From assembly GCF_014197915.1 (NCBI RefSeq), contig NZ_JACIGK010000019.1, forward strand, positions 24,538 through 88,537: DNA of 64,000 nucleotides, read 5' to 3'. Of this stretch, positions 34,998-45,069 are shown piece by piece. The translations under genes and the position numbers were made by a program. The DNA comes from Roseospira visakhapatnamensis. GTDB lineage: Bacteria; Pseudomonadota; Alphaproteobacteria; Rhodospirillales; Rhodospirillaceae. Positions within the stretch are counted from its first letter, which is position 1. Each line of letters starts with the position of its first letter. The notes beneath the pieces are model-generated. The model did not search any database and was not told the origin of the DNA. It worked only from the letters and a program-made list of their open reading frames with translations.

Positions 34998-35165
34998 CGG
35001 GGGTGAGGCTGCCCGGTGCGTCAGGCACGCACACTCCCGGGGGCGATAGTTCAAATATGGGAGCTGTCCCTGACGGGACCCTGGTCCCGCCACACGGTGC
35101 CCACTTCGTTGCCGCGGCCCATGTGGAGGTCGCACCGCCAACGGCCAGGGTGGCTTCACACTTCA
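34998..35165 (+). ncRNA. ssrS: 6S RNA
   Basis: 6S RNA mimics an open promoter and sequesters sigma70 RNA polymerase. It is predicted here from position (between zapA and the 5-FTHF cyclo-ligase gene) and structure. GTGAGGCTGCCC (35003-35014) pairs over all 12 bases, three of them G-U, with GGGTGGCTTCAC (35148-35159), closing a transcript of about 160 nt, the usual size. Inside are a GACGGGACC/GGTCCCGCC hairpin and the CACACGGTGCCCACTT stretch similar to alphaproteobacterial 6S 3' regions. Exact ends are estimated. Confidence 0.7.
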
Positions 35166-35259
35166 TCACGGTGGTTCAGGACGGCGCGCGGTCTGGGGCG
35201 CGGAGTCCGGTCCTGGGTCCCAGCGGTCCGGGTCCGGGACCGACCACATCGAGACCGCC

Positions 35260-35913
35260 GTGCCCCATCCGGAAACCACCGCCGACATCGACGCCGCCGC
35301 CCTCGCCAGCATCGCCGAGCGCAAAGCCGCCCTTCGCGCACGCCTGCTGGCACGTCGCCGGGCCATCCCGGCGGAGGCGGCGGAGGCGGCAGCCCGGGCC
35401 GTCCGCGACGGCCTGATGCGCGCCACCATGCCGCCCCCCGGGGCCGTCGTCGCCGGCTACTGGCCCATCCGGGGCGAACTGGATCCGCGCCCGTCGCTGC
35501 ACGCCCTGGCCGCGCGCGGCCATGTCCTCGCCCTGCCACGAACGCCCCCACCCGGCGCCGCGCCCCGGCTGACCTTCCATGTCTGGGACGGCACGGCCGG
35601 CTCCCTCGCGCCTGGCCCCTTCGCGACCCGTCACCCGCCCGGGACCGCGCCGGCGGTCACCCCCGACTGGCTGCTGGTGCCCCTGGTGGGGTTTGACCGC
35701 ACGGGCGCCCGCCTCGGCTACGGCGGCGGCTACTACGACCGGTGCCTGCGCCCCGCCTCGGGCGGGCCGGCCCCGGTGGCCATCGGCCTCGCCTACGCCT
35801 GCCAGGAGGTCGGGGCGGACGACGGCGGCCTGCCGGTGGCCCCCCACGACGTGCGCCTGCGGGCCATCGTCACCGAACGCACCCTGATCCAGCCTGTAGC
35901 GGGAGATCCTTGA
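35260..35913 (+). CDS. fthC: 5-formyltetrahydrofolate cyclo-ligase
   Basis: Also called ygfA/MTHFS; it converts 5-formyl-THF to 5,10-methenyl-THF with ATP. The GTG start yields 217 residues. Family motifs are RKAALRARLLARRRAI near the N-terminus, YWPIRGELDPRP, and the C-terminal LVPLVGFDRTGARLGYGGGYYDR signature. Weak alternative starts exist nearby. It follows the 6S RNA gene, as in E. coli where the two are processed from one transcript. A 2-base gap leads to the next gene. Confidence 0.95.
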   Translation: MPHPETTADIDAAALASIAERKAALRARLLARRRAIPAEAAEAAARAVRDGLMRATMPPPGAVVAGYWPIRGELDPRPSLHALAARGHVLALPRTPPPGAAPRLTFHVWDGTAGSLAPGPFATRHPPGTAPAVTPDWLLVPLVGFDRTGARLGYGGGYYDRCLRPASGGPAPVAIGLAYACQEVGADDGGLPVAPHDVRLRAIVTERTLIQPVAGDP

Positions 35914-35915
35914 CC

Positions 35916-36743
35916 ATGCGCGTGCTTTACCTGGGCGACATCGTCGGACGCAGCGGGCGCGACGCGGTCTGCGCGCGGCTGCCGGACCTGCGCGCCAGCC
36001 TGACCGCCGACATGGTGGTGGCCTGTGGCGAGAACGCCGCCCACGGCTTCGGCATCACCGCGCGCATCTGCCAGGATCTCTACGACGCCGGCGTGGACGT
36101 GATCACCACCGGCAACCACGCCTGGGACCAGCGCGAGATCATTTCCCACATCGGCGGCGATCCGCGCCTGCTGCGCCCCGCCAACTACCCCCCCGGCACG
36201 CCGGGCCACACCCGCGCCCTGGTCACCGATGGCCGCGGCCGGCGGCTGCTGGTGGTGCAGGTGATGGGCCGCCTGTTCATGGACCCCCTGGACGACCCCT
36301 TCGCCGTGGTGCTGCGCGAGATCGCCACCGCCCCCCTGGGCGGCCCGCCCGGGCGCGGCGCCGACGTCATCCTGGTGGACATGCACGCCGAAGCCACCAG
36401 CGAGAAGATGGCCATGGCCCATCATCTGGACGGCAAGGTCTCGATGGTGCTGGGCAGCCACACCCATGTGCCCACCGCCGACGGCCAGATCCTGCCCGGG
36501 GGCACGGCCTGCCAGACCGACGCCGGCATGTGCGGCGACTATGACTCGGTGATCGGCATGATCAAGGAGCCGGCCACCCTGCGCTTCACCCGCAAGATGC
36601 CCACCGAGCGGCTCCAGCCGGCCGGCGGTCCGGCCACGATCTGCGGGGTGCTGATCGAGACCGACGACACCACCGGCCTGGCGACACGCATCCAGCCCCT
36701 GCGGGTCGGGGGACGCCTGGCCGAGACGAGTCCGGCGGTGTGA
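35916..36743 (+). CDS. ymdB: YmdB family metallophosphoesterase
   Basis: A 275-residue calcineurin-like phosphoesterase of the TIGR00282/YmdB group; in Bacillus the homologue hydrolyses 2',3'-cAMP. Metal ligands are visible in YLGDIVGRSGRDAV (Asp), ACGENAAHGFG (Glu-Asn), TTGNHAWDQ (Asn-His), VDMHAEATSEKMAM and LGSHTHVPTADGQIL (His-x-His). The family tail AYQTDAGMCG is present as CQTDAGMCGDYDSVIG. The ATG begins 2 bases after the stop of the cyclo-ligase gene, so both are translated from one transcript. Confidence 0.95.
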   Translation: MRVLYLGDIVGRSGRDAVCARLPDLRASLTADMVVACGENAAHGFGITARICQDLYDAGVDVITTGNHAWDQREIISHIGGDPRLLRPANYPPGTPGHTRALVTDGRGRRLLVVQVMGRLFMDPLDDPFAVVLREIATAPLGGPPGRGADVILVDMHAEATSEKMAMAHHLDGKVSMVLGSHTHVPTADGQILPGGTACQTDAGMCGDYDSVIGMIKEPATLRFTRKMPTERLQPAGGPATICGVLIETDDTTGLATRIQPLRVGGRLAETSPAV

Positions 36744-36789
36744 CGGGCCAGCCCATGGTGCCGGCCCGCCCTGCCCCGGCGCGAGACGG

Positions 36790-38775
36790 TTACGCGAATT
36801 CCAGGATGACCTGGTCTACCGAAAGGTTGTCGCCCGGCTGAGCGCGCAGCGTCCCCACCGTGCCGTCGCGCTCGGCCTTGAGGACGTTCTCCATCTTCAT
36901 GGCCTCGACCACCGCCAGCGGCTCGCCGGCCTTGACGTCCTGGCCCGCCTCGACGGCCAGCGAGACCAGCAGCCCCGGCATGGGCGACAGCAGATACTTC
37001 GACAGATCCGGCGGCTGCTTCTTGGGCATCAGCGCCGCGAAGCCGGCCGCCAGCGGCGTCATGACCACGGCGCGATCCGTGGCGCCGGCATGGAACAGGC
37101 GGTAGCCGACGCCCTCGCGGTCGATCTGCACGCACTCCGGATGGCCGTTGATCTCGCAGCGGAACAGCGACTGGCCCAGGCGCCAGTTGGTGCGCACCAC
37201 CATCGGCTCGTCGTCGACCACCACGCGGAAGCCCTCGTCCATGGGCGTCACCGTCACCGGGTGGTTGGTGTCGCCCAGGCGCACCACCCAGTCGCCGCGC
37301 ACCGTCTTCTCGTGGCCCGGCATCTGGCCGCTGATGCGGGCGTCGCGCTCCACGTTCTTGCGGTGCACGCAGGCGGCCACCGTCACCAGGATGGTCGGGT
37401 CCTCCGGCGGCAAGTCGCGAAGATGGAAGCCGTCTGGGTACTCCTCGGCGATGAAGCCGGTGGTCAGGTCACCCCGCACGAAGCGGTCCTTGCCCATGAC
37501 CGAGGCCAGGAACGGAATATTGTGCGACACGCCGCGAATGTAGAAGGCGTCCAGGGCGCGGCGCATGTGGCGGATGGCCAGGTCGCGGGTGCCCCCCCAG
37601 GCGATCAGCTTGGCGACCATGGGGTCGTAGTACATGCTGATCTCGCCGCCCTCCATCACGCCGGTGTCGACGCGGATCAGGCCGTCTTCCTCGTCGGGCG
37701 CCACGAAGCGGGTCAACCGGCCGATCGACGGCATGAAGTTCCGGAAGGGATCCTCGGCGTAGATGCGGCTTTCGACCGCCCAGCCCCTGAAGCGCACATC
37801 GTCCTGGGCCAGGGTCAGCGGCTCCCCGGCGGCGATGCGGATCATCCATTCCACCAGATCCTGGCCGGTGATCATCTCGGTCACCGGATGTTCCACCTGA
37901 AGGCGGGTGTTCATCTCCAGGAAGTAGAAGTTCTGGTGGGCGTCGACGATGAACTCGACGGTACCGGCGCTCTTGTAGTCCACCGCCTTGGCCAGGGCGA
38001 CGGCCTGGGCGCCCATCTCGGCGCGCACCTCGGGGGTGAGGAAGGGCGACGGGGCCTCCTCGATCACCTTCTGATGACGCCGCTGGATGGAGCACTCGCG
38101 CTCGCCCAGGTGGATGCAGTGGGAGCCGTCGGACAGCACCTGGATTTCGATGTGGCGCGGCTGCTCCACGAACTTCTCGATGAACACCCGGTCATCGGCG
38201 AAGCTGGAGCGCGCCTCGTTGGTGGCCGACAGAAAGCCCTCGCGGGCGCTGTCGGCATCGTGCGCCACGCGCATCCCCTTGCCGCCGCCGCCGGCCGACG
38301 CCTTGATCATCACCGGGAAGCCGATGTCCTCGGCGATGCGCACCGCCTCATCAGGGTCCTTGATGACCCCCATGTATCCGGGGACGGTGTTGACGCCGGC
38401 GTCCTTGGCCAGCTTCTTGGACTCGATCTTGTCGCCCATGGCCTCGATGGCGCGGGCCTCGGGGCCGATGAAGGCGATGCCGGCCTCGGACAGGGCGATC
38501 TGAAACGCCTTGTTCTCCGACAGGAAGCCGTAGCCGGGGTGCACGGCCTCGGCGCCGGTGTCCTTGCAGGCCTGGACGATGCGCTCGATGACCAGGTAGC
38601 TCTCCGCCGAGGGGGCGGGACCGATGGCGACCCGCTCGTCGGCCATCAGGGTGTGCAAGGCGTCGCCGTCGGCGTCGGAATGCACGGCCACCGTCTGGAT
38701 GCCCATGCGGCGCGCCGTCTTGATGACGCGGCAGGCGATTTCGCCACGGTTGGCGATGAGAATCTTCTTGAACAT
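36790..38775 (-). CDS. pccA: Propionyl-CoA carboxylase alpha subunit (biotin carboxylase + BCCP)
   Basis: The 661-residue subunit carboxylates its own biotin with ATP and bicarbonate and hands the carboxyl group to PccB, making (S)-methylmalonyl-CoA. The biotin carboxylase domain (1-450) has KILIANRGEIACRVI, ATP-grasp KASAGGGGKGMR, the EMNTRLQVEHPVTEM signature and the RIYAEDP motif. A BT linker domain (about 460-590) is followed by a biotinyl domain with VVEAMKMEN. It lies 57 bases after pccB on the same strand. The linker length favours PCC over acetyl-CoA carboxylase. Confidence 0.95.
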   Translation of the reverse strand: MFKKILIANRGEIACRVIKTARRMGIQTVAVHSDADGDALHTLMADERVAIGPAPSAESYLVIERIVQACKDTGAEAVHPGYGFLSENKAFQIALSEAGIAFIGPEARAIEAMGDKIESKKLAKDAGVNTVPGYMGVIKDPDEAVRIAEDIGFPVMIKASAGGGGKGMRVAHDADSAREGFLSATNEARSSFADDRVFIEKFVEQPRHIEIQVLSDGSHCIHLGERECSIQRRHQKVIEEAPSPFLTPEVRAEMGAQAVALAKAVDYKSAGTVEFIVDAHQNFYFLEMNTRLQVEHPVTEMITGQDLVEWMIRIAAGEPLTLAQDDVRFRGWAVESRIYAEDPFRNFMPSIGRLTRFVAPDEEDGLIRVDTGVMEGGEISMYYDPMVAKLIAWGGTRDLAIRHMRRALDAFYIRGVSHNIPFLASVMGKDRFVRGDLTTGFIAEEYPDGFHLRDLPPEDPTILVTVAACVHRKNVERDARISGQMPGHEKTVRGDWVVRLGDTNHPVTVTPMDEGFRVVVDDEPMVVRTNWRLGQSLFRCEINGHPECVQIDREGVGYRLFHAGATDRAVVMTPLAAGFAALMPKKQPPDLSKYLLSPMPGLLVSLAVEAGQDVKAGEPLAVVEAMKMENVLKAERDGTVGTLRAQPGDNLSVDQVILEFA

Positions 38776-38832
38776 GGCGGTCCCTGGTGCAGGCAGGTTT
38801 GAAGGGCGGAGGCGGAACGGTCGGCGACGGTC

Positions 38833-40365
<1,533 letters not shown>

Positions 40366-40816
40366 GTCTCGGAGGTCCCCGTGGTGGCCTCGCGCCGTCC
40401 CTCGCATGGCTGCGGACCGACCGCGCCGAGTGTGTTTGAGGGCGACGAGGGATGATTCTGTGTGGGCGCGAGCGGCGTGATGGATGGTTCAATCCATACC
40501 TACTGTGCGGCGCAGAGAGTGACAATGCGGCGCAACATGAAAAAACGCAAGACCGTTATCCAAAATGCCCCTACCACGCCATTCTGTTTCGCGCACGACT
40601 TCGGGCGCCGGTATCGCGCCTGCCTTTCGGGGATGAGACGCCGGGGCACCCCCATGACGCGTTCGCGCACGCGAAACAATCCAGGTTGGCCCGGTCCATC
40701 CGGATCGCTGACGGATTCATCGCCCTTCGGACCCCATGTTCACGGAGTGTGCTGTGGACGACCCCCGGGTCGCCTCGCTTATACTGCCCGCCGCCGCCAT
40801 CGAAAGGGACGCCGAG
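40366..40816. promoter_or_regulatory. Divergent control region pccBA / mmd operon (451 bases)
   Basis: No gene. About 40505-40600 is AT-richer than the flanks. A palindrome TTCGCG-CA-CGCGAA at 40662-40675 is a candidate operator. The control region separates an ATP-consuming carboxylase from a Na+-pumping decarboxylase acting on the same CoA esters, so tight reciprocal control would be expected. Confidence 0.5.
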
Positions 40817-42370
40817 ATGCCGATCAACAAACAGGCCGTCGAGGAACTGGAACGTCGCCGCCAGGCCACCGAGGCCGGCGGCGGTCGCAAGAAAATCGAG
40901 GCCCGCCACGCCAAGGGTCTCTGGACGGCCCGGGAGCGTCTGGCTCACCTGTTCACCGAAGGCACGTTCCAGGAGTACGGCCAGCACGCCCAGCACGAAA
41001 GCCGCCAGTTCGGCATGGAGGGCAAGGACCTTCCGGGCGACGCGGTGGTCACCGGCGTGGGCTACGTGGACGGCCGGCCGGTCGCCTCCTTCAGCCAGGA
41101 CTTCACCGTCGCCGGCGGGTCCCTCGGCACCATGCACGCCGAGAAGATCAGCATGATCATGGACCAGGCCGAGATCGGCGGCATTCCGGTGGTCGGCTTC
41201 AACGACTCCGGCGGCGCACGCATCCAGGAAGGGGTGATGGCCCTGTCCGGGTACGGCCAGGTGTTCAACCGTAACGTCCGCCTGTCGGGCGTGGTTCCGC
41301 AGATCGCCGTCATCTCCGGCCCCTGCGCCGGGGGCGCCGCCTACTCGCCGGCCCTGATGGACTTCATCATCATGATCCGCGAGGGCGCGGAGATGTTCAT
41401 CTGCGGTCCGGAGGTGATTCGCGGCGTGACCGGGCAGGCCACCACCAAGGCCGAGATCGGCAGCGCCGACGTCCACGCCAGCGTCTCGGGCAACATTCAT
41501 TTCGTGGCGGAGAACGAGGAGGACGCGGTCGGGATCGTCCGGCGCCTGCTGTCCTACCTGCCGTCCAACAACATGAGCGAGCCGCCGCATCACATCGAGC
41601 CGGAACTGGATCTGGCCGAAGACCCGGCGATGAACGACATCCTGCCGGACTCGGGCAAGAGTCCGTTCGACGTCAAGGACGTGATCACCGGCCTGTCGGA
41701 CCCCGACAGCTTCCTGGAGGTGCAGCGCGACTTCGCCAAGAACATCGTCGTCGGCTTCGGGCGAATCGCCGGCATGGTGGTGGGCTACATCGCCAACCAG
41801 CCGAAGGAGCTGGCCGGCTGCCTGGACATCGACGCCAGCGACAAGGGCTCGCGCTTCATTCGCTTCTGCAATGCCTTCGGCGTTCCCATCATCAATCTGG
41901 TGGACGTGCCCGGCTTCCTGCCCGGCGTGCGCCAGGAACGCGGCGGCATCATCCGCCACGGCGCCAAGATGCTGTTCTCCTACGGTGCCGCCACGGTGCC
42001 CAAGATCACCATCATCATGCGCAAGGCCTACGGCGGCGCCTACCTGGCGATGTGCAGCCGTGACATGGGCGCTGACCTGGTGCTCGCCTGGCCGACCGCC
42101 GAGATCGCCGTGATGGGCGCCGACGGGGCCGTGAACATCCTGTATCGCGGTGACCTGGACAAGGCCGACGATCGCGTCGCCCGCTCCCGGGAGCTGGCCG
42201 ACGAGTACCGCGCGCATTTCGCCTCTCCGTACATCTCGGCCGGCAAGCTGTTCATTCACGACGTGATCACCCCGTCCGAGACCCGCGCCCGCGTGGCCCT
42301 GGCGCTGCGCACGCTGCTGTCCAAGCGCGAGACCCGGCCGCCGAAGAAGCACGGCAACATCCCGCTCTAA
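40817..42370 (+). CDS. mmdA: Methylmalonyl-CoA decarboxylase alpha subunit (carboxyltransferase)
   Basis: A 517-residue carboxyltransferase that moves the carboxyl group of methylmalonyl-CoA to a biotin carrier. The fold and motifs match Pcc[65 protein letters not shown] and KKHGNIPL. The context decides the call: it is followed by a small membrane subunit, a separate biotin carrier and the Na+-translocating beta subunit, which is the mmdADCB-type set. The start gives MPINKQAVEEL. A malonyl-CoA or glutaconyl-CoA substrate cannot be excluded from sequence alone. Confidence 0.88.
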   Translation: MPINKQAVEELERRRQATEAGGGRKKIEARHAKGLWTARERLAHLFTEGTFQEYGQHAQHESRQFGMEGKDLPGDAVVTGVGYVDGRPVASFSQDFTVAGGSLGTMHAEKISMIMDQAEIGGIPVVGFNDSGGARIQEGVMALSGYGQVFNRNVRLSGVVPQIAVISGPCAGGAAYSPALMDFIIMIREGAEMFICGPEVIRGVTGQATTKAEIGSADVHASVSGNIHFVAENEEDAVGIVRRLLSYLPSNNMSEPPHHIEPELDLAEDPAMNDILPDSGKSPFDVKDVITGLSDPDSFLEVQRDFAKNIVVGFGRIAGMVVGYIANQPKELAGCLDIDASDKGSRFIRFCNAFGVPIINLVDVPGFLPGVRQERGGIIRHGAKMLFSYGAATVPKITIIMRKAYGGAYLAMCSRDMGADLVLAWPTAEIAVMGADGAVNILYRGDLDKADDRVARSRELADEYRAHFASPYISAGKLFIHDVITPSETRARVALALRTLLSKRETRPPKKHGNIPL

Positions 42371-42484
42371 CCCCCCGCGGTCGTGCCGGCCCCCGCCCCA
42401 GGCGGGGTCCGCCGCGCGGGTTCCACTTTCGCGCATCCGCCGACCGCCCGGCCGGCGGCTCGCGCATCCCAGGGAGGACCTAGC

Positions 42485-42901
42485 ATGCTCGAGGGTTTGA
42501 AGATCCTCTTGGTCGGCATCCTCGTGGTGATGGCGGTCCTCATTATGTTGTGGGTCTCCTGTGCCGTGATCGGCCTGGCCTTCAAGGCCGCCGAGGCCAT
42601 GAAGGCCCGCGCCCGGGACCGGCGGACCACCGAGGCCGCCCAGCCATCCGCGCTGCCTCCGCAGGCGGCACCGGCGACGTCGGCGGGGGCGGTGCCGGCC
42701 CATCATCTGGCGGCCATCGCCGCCGCCGCGGCGGCGGTCCTGGACCGTCCTGTGCGCGTCCTGCGCGTGCAGGTCCCCCCGCTGCAATCATCCCAGTGGA
42801 CCAACCAGGGACGTCTGGACACCTTTCAGTCCCACCGCCTGCAAGGCGACTGGGGCGGTGTCGTGCCCGGCCTGACCCAGGACCAGATTCAATCACGTTG
42901 A
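42485..42901 (+). CDS. mmdD: Decarboxylase small membrane subunit (OadG/MmdD-like)
   Basis: 138 residues. One strongly hydrophobic helix (about 4-33, LKILLVGILVVMAVLIMLW...) is followed by an Ala/Pro-rich linker and a short C-terminal conserved end (LAAIAAAAAAVLDRPVRVL, then a Trp-containing tail WTNQGRLDTFQSH). OadG/MmdD subunits are single-span proteins that hold the alpha and beta subunits together, and the hHLAAIAAAxA motif is common in them. The ATG is preceded by AGGGAGGACC. It is the second gene of the mmd operon. Confidence 0.85.
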   Translation: MLEGLKILLVGILVVMAVLIMLWVSCAVIGLAFKAAEAMKARARDRRTTEAAQPSALPPQAAPATSAGAVPAHHLAAIAAAAAAVLDRPVRVLRVQVPPLQSSQWTNQGRLDTFQSHRLQGDWGGVVPGLTQDQIQSR

Positions 42902-42927
42902 CTCTCTCACGCGGGGAACCTGACCTC

Positions 42928-43335
42928 ATGAAGACTCTGCGCATTACGGTGGACGGCACGGCCTACGACGTGACCGTCGAAGTCCTCGACGACGGCGGCG
43001 CGGCCCCGACCCGTCCGGCCGCGCCCGCCACCCCGGCCGCGCCCGCCGCGCCCCGTCCGGTCGCGGCACCGGCCGCCGCGCCGGCCCCGGCCCCCGCCGC
43101 CGCGCCGGCCGCCGCCGCCGGATCCGGCGACGTGGTCAGCCCGCTGGCCGGCACCGTGGTTTCCGTCGACGTCAAGGTGGGCGATGCCGTCGCCGCCGGC
43201 CAGCAGCTGGTCGTGCTGGAAGCCATGAAGATGAACACACCCATCCAGGCACCGCGCGCGGGCACCGTCTCCGCCGTGTCCGCCCAGGCCGGCGAGAGCG
43301 TGGCCGAGGGCCAGGTGCTGTTGTCCCTCTCGTAA
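42928..43335 (+). CDS. mmdC: Biotin carrier subunit of methylmalonyl-CoA decarboxylase
   Basis: A 135-residue biotin carboxyl carrier protein: a short N-terminal strand region (MKTLRITVDGTAYDVTVEVL), a flexible Ala/Pro linker (26-64) and a biotinyl domain with the modified lysine in VLEAMKMNTPI (Lys101). It shuttles the carboxyl group from MmdA to the membrane subunit MmdB. The linker is nearly pure Ala-Pro, typical of MmdC/GcdC carriers. It lies 26 bases after the small membrane subunit. Confidence 0.93.
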   Translation: MKTLRITVDGTAYDVTVEVLDDGGAAPTRPAAPATPAAPAAPRPVAAPAAAPAPAPAAAPAAAAGSGDVVSPLAGTVVSVDVKVGDAVAAGQQLVVLEAMKMNTPIQAPRAGTVSAVSAQAGESVAEGQVLLSLS

Positions 43336-43389
43336 GCCGAGCCCGAGACGACACGCGGGACCGGACCAACCGAAGGGAGAGCGGCGTTC

Positions 43390-44523
43390 ATGGAAACCTT
43401 CACCCACCTGTTCGACCTGACCGGCATCGGCGACGTCACCTGGCGGATGGCCGTCATGTGGTGCGTGGTGGCCGGTCTGATGTACCTGGCGGTCTACAAG
43501 AAGTTCGAGCCGCTGTTGCTGGTGCCCATCGCTTTCGGGGCGCTGCTCGCCAACCTGCCCGCCGAGGGACTGGTCAACGTGCCCGTCGGTGATCATCCGG
43601 GCGGATTGTTCTATTACATCCAGCAGGGCGTGCACCTGGAGATCTTCCCACCCCTGATCTTCCTGGGCGTGGGCGCGCTGACCGACTTCGGCCCCCTGAT
43701 CGCCAACCCCCGCACCCTTCTCCTGGGCGCGGCGGCCCAGTTCGGCGTGTTCGCAACCTTCATGGGAGCGGTGGCCATCGGCTTCACCAGTCAGGAAGCG
43801 GCCGCCATCGGCATCATCGGCGGCGCCGACGGACCGACGTCGATTTTCCTGGCCAACAAGCTCGCCCCGGAGCTGCTGGCCCCCATCGCCGTGGCCGCCT
43901 ACAGCTACATGGCGCTGGTGCCGCTGTTGCAGCCGCCGGTCATGCGCGCCCTGACCACCGAGAAGGAGCGCAAGATCCGCATGAGTTCGCTGCGTCCCGT
44001 CTCGCGACTGGAAAAGCTGATCTTCGCCCTGGTGGTCACCGTGCTGGTCATCCTGCTGGTGCCGGCGGCGGCGGCCCTGATCGGCATGCTCATGCTGGGC
44101 AACTTCTTGCGCGAATGCGGCGTGACCGAGCGTCTGAGCAAGGCGGCGCAGAACGAGGTCATCAACGCCGTGACCATCTTCCTGGGCGCCAGCGTCGGCA
44201 TCACCATGACCGGCGAGCGGTTCCTCCAGGCCGAGACGCTGAAGATCCTGGCGCTGGGCGTGGTGGCCTTCGGCATCGCCACCGCCACCGGCGTGCTGAT
44301 GGCCAAGCTGATGAACCTGTTCATCCGCGACAACAAGATCAACCCGCTGATCGGCTCCGCCGGCGTGTCGGCCGTGCCCATGGCGGCACGCGTCTCGCAG
44401 GTGGAAGGCCAGCGGGCCGACCCCGGTAACTTCCTGCTCATGCACGCCATGGGGCCGAATGTCGCGGGCGTGATCGGCACCGCCGTCGCCGCCGGGTACT
44501 TCATCGCCACCTTCGCGCCCTGA
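43390..44523 (+). CDS. mmdB: Sodium ion-translocating decarboxylase beta subunit
   Basis: The 377-residue integral membrane subunit (OadB/MmdB/GcdB family) decarboxylates carboxybiotin and exports Na+ across the cytoplasmic membrane. About nine hydrophobic segments are visible. The signature [20 protein letters not shown] (141-160) contains the Asp and Gly-rich region of the Na+ site; the second key region is [16 protein letters not shown], and the ending [20 protein letters not shown] is typical. Length is shorter than E. coli-type OadB (about 430) and normal for MmdB. Its stop is followed by a terminator at 44595. Confidence 0.95.
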   Translation: METFTHLFDLTGIGDVTWRMAVMWCVVAGLMYLAVYKKFEPLLLVPIAFGALLANLPAEGLVNVPVGDHPGGLFYYIQQGVHLEIFPPLIFLGVGALTDFGPLIANPRTLLLGAAAQFGVFATFMGAVAIGFTSQEAAAIGIIGGADGPTSIFLANKLAPELLAPIAVAAYSYMALVPLLQPPVMRALTTEKERKIRMSSLRPVSRLEKLIFALVVTVLVILLVPAAAALIGMLMLGNFLRECGVTERLSKAAQNEVINAVTIFLGASVGITMTGERFLQAETLKILALGVVAFGIATATGVLMAKLMNLFIRDNKINPLIGSAGVSAVPMAARVSQVEGQRADPGNFLLMHAMGPNVAGVIGTAVAAGYFIATFAP

Positions 44524-44545
44524 TCCAGGGGGCTTCAGGACCCGT

Positions 44546-44570
44546 GGCGGATGGGCGAGGCTCATCCGCC
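44546..44570 (+). repeat. Hairpin related to the 153-bp element
   Basis: GGCGGATG...CATCCGCC just after the mmdB stop is a near copy of the first hairpin of the element at 44649-44801 (GGCGGATGAGT/ACTCATCCGCC). Confidence 0.55.
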
Positions 44571-44594
44571 CGGTCGGCGACCGGCGAGACAGCA

Positions 44595-44637
44595 AAAACC
44601 CCGGGCGGTCCGTGACAGGACCCACCCGGGGTTTTCC
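44595..44637 (+). terminator. Rho-independent terminator of the mmd operon
   Basis: Perfect outer stem AAAACCCCGGG (44595-44605) / CCCGGGGTTTT (44625-44635) with an inner GGTCC/GGACC stem. The symmetric A and T runs make it usable in both directions. Confidence 0.85.
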
Positions 44638-44648
44638 GTCTCCACCCC

Positions 44649-44801
44649 TTATACCAGTGGCGGATGAGTGTGACTCATCCGCCGAGCGGCACCGGCCCGC
44701 TCCCCCTCCCGGCCACCCCAAGTATACTGCCGTGGGTGGCCGGGAGGGGGAGCGGGCCGGCCACGGACTGCAACGGTCATTCTCAATGACCGTTGGTATA
44801 A
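44649..44801. mobile_element. MITE-like element with a 27-bp perfect stem
   Basis: The ends are an 8-bp terminal inverted repeat TTATACCA...TGGTATAA. Inside are three stem-loops: 44659-44683 (GGCGGATGAGT arms), 44692-44760 (27-bp perfect arms, 15-base loop containing AGTATACT) and 44771-44795 (CAACGGTCATT arms). It could fold like a cloverleaf. No coding capacity. No clear target duplication was seen. Confidence 0.65.
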
Positions 44802-44939
44802 CAGCGCCACGAAGCGCCCTCGCAAATCACGCGAATAGGGTTTTCCCATGCGGACCGACCTCCTAAAGGTCAGTCCGTTGAATCATAAAATCGATCCCAT
44901 GGGAATCCCTGGCGACTCAACCCGACCCCAGAGCACTCT

Positions 44940-45044
44940 AGAGCATGGTGCGTGAGTCTGGACTCACGGACCATGCTCTATGATTCTGATATTGAAGCAT
45001 ATCGTCGTCGCGATCCGGTTCGGATCGCTCGGGATTTGCTCTAG
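44940..45044 (-). repeat. Two-hairpin palindromic repeat, copy 3 of 3
   Basis: 105 bp; read on the minus strand it matches copy 1 at almost every position, including both hairpins and the GATTTGC (here GATATGC) stem end. Its CTAG end lies 25 bases after the ilvE stop codon on the same strand. Confidence 0.93.
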
Positions 45045-45069
45045 CGCCGTGGCGCGCCCCGGCCGCCGC

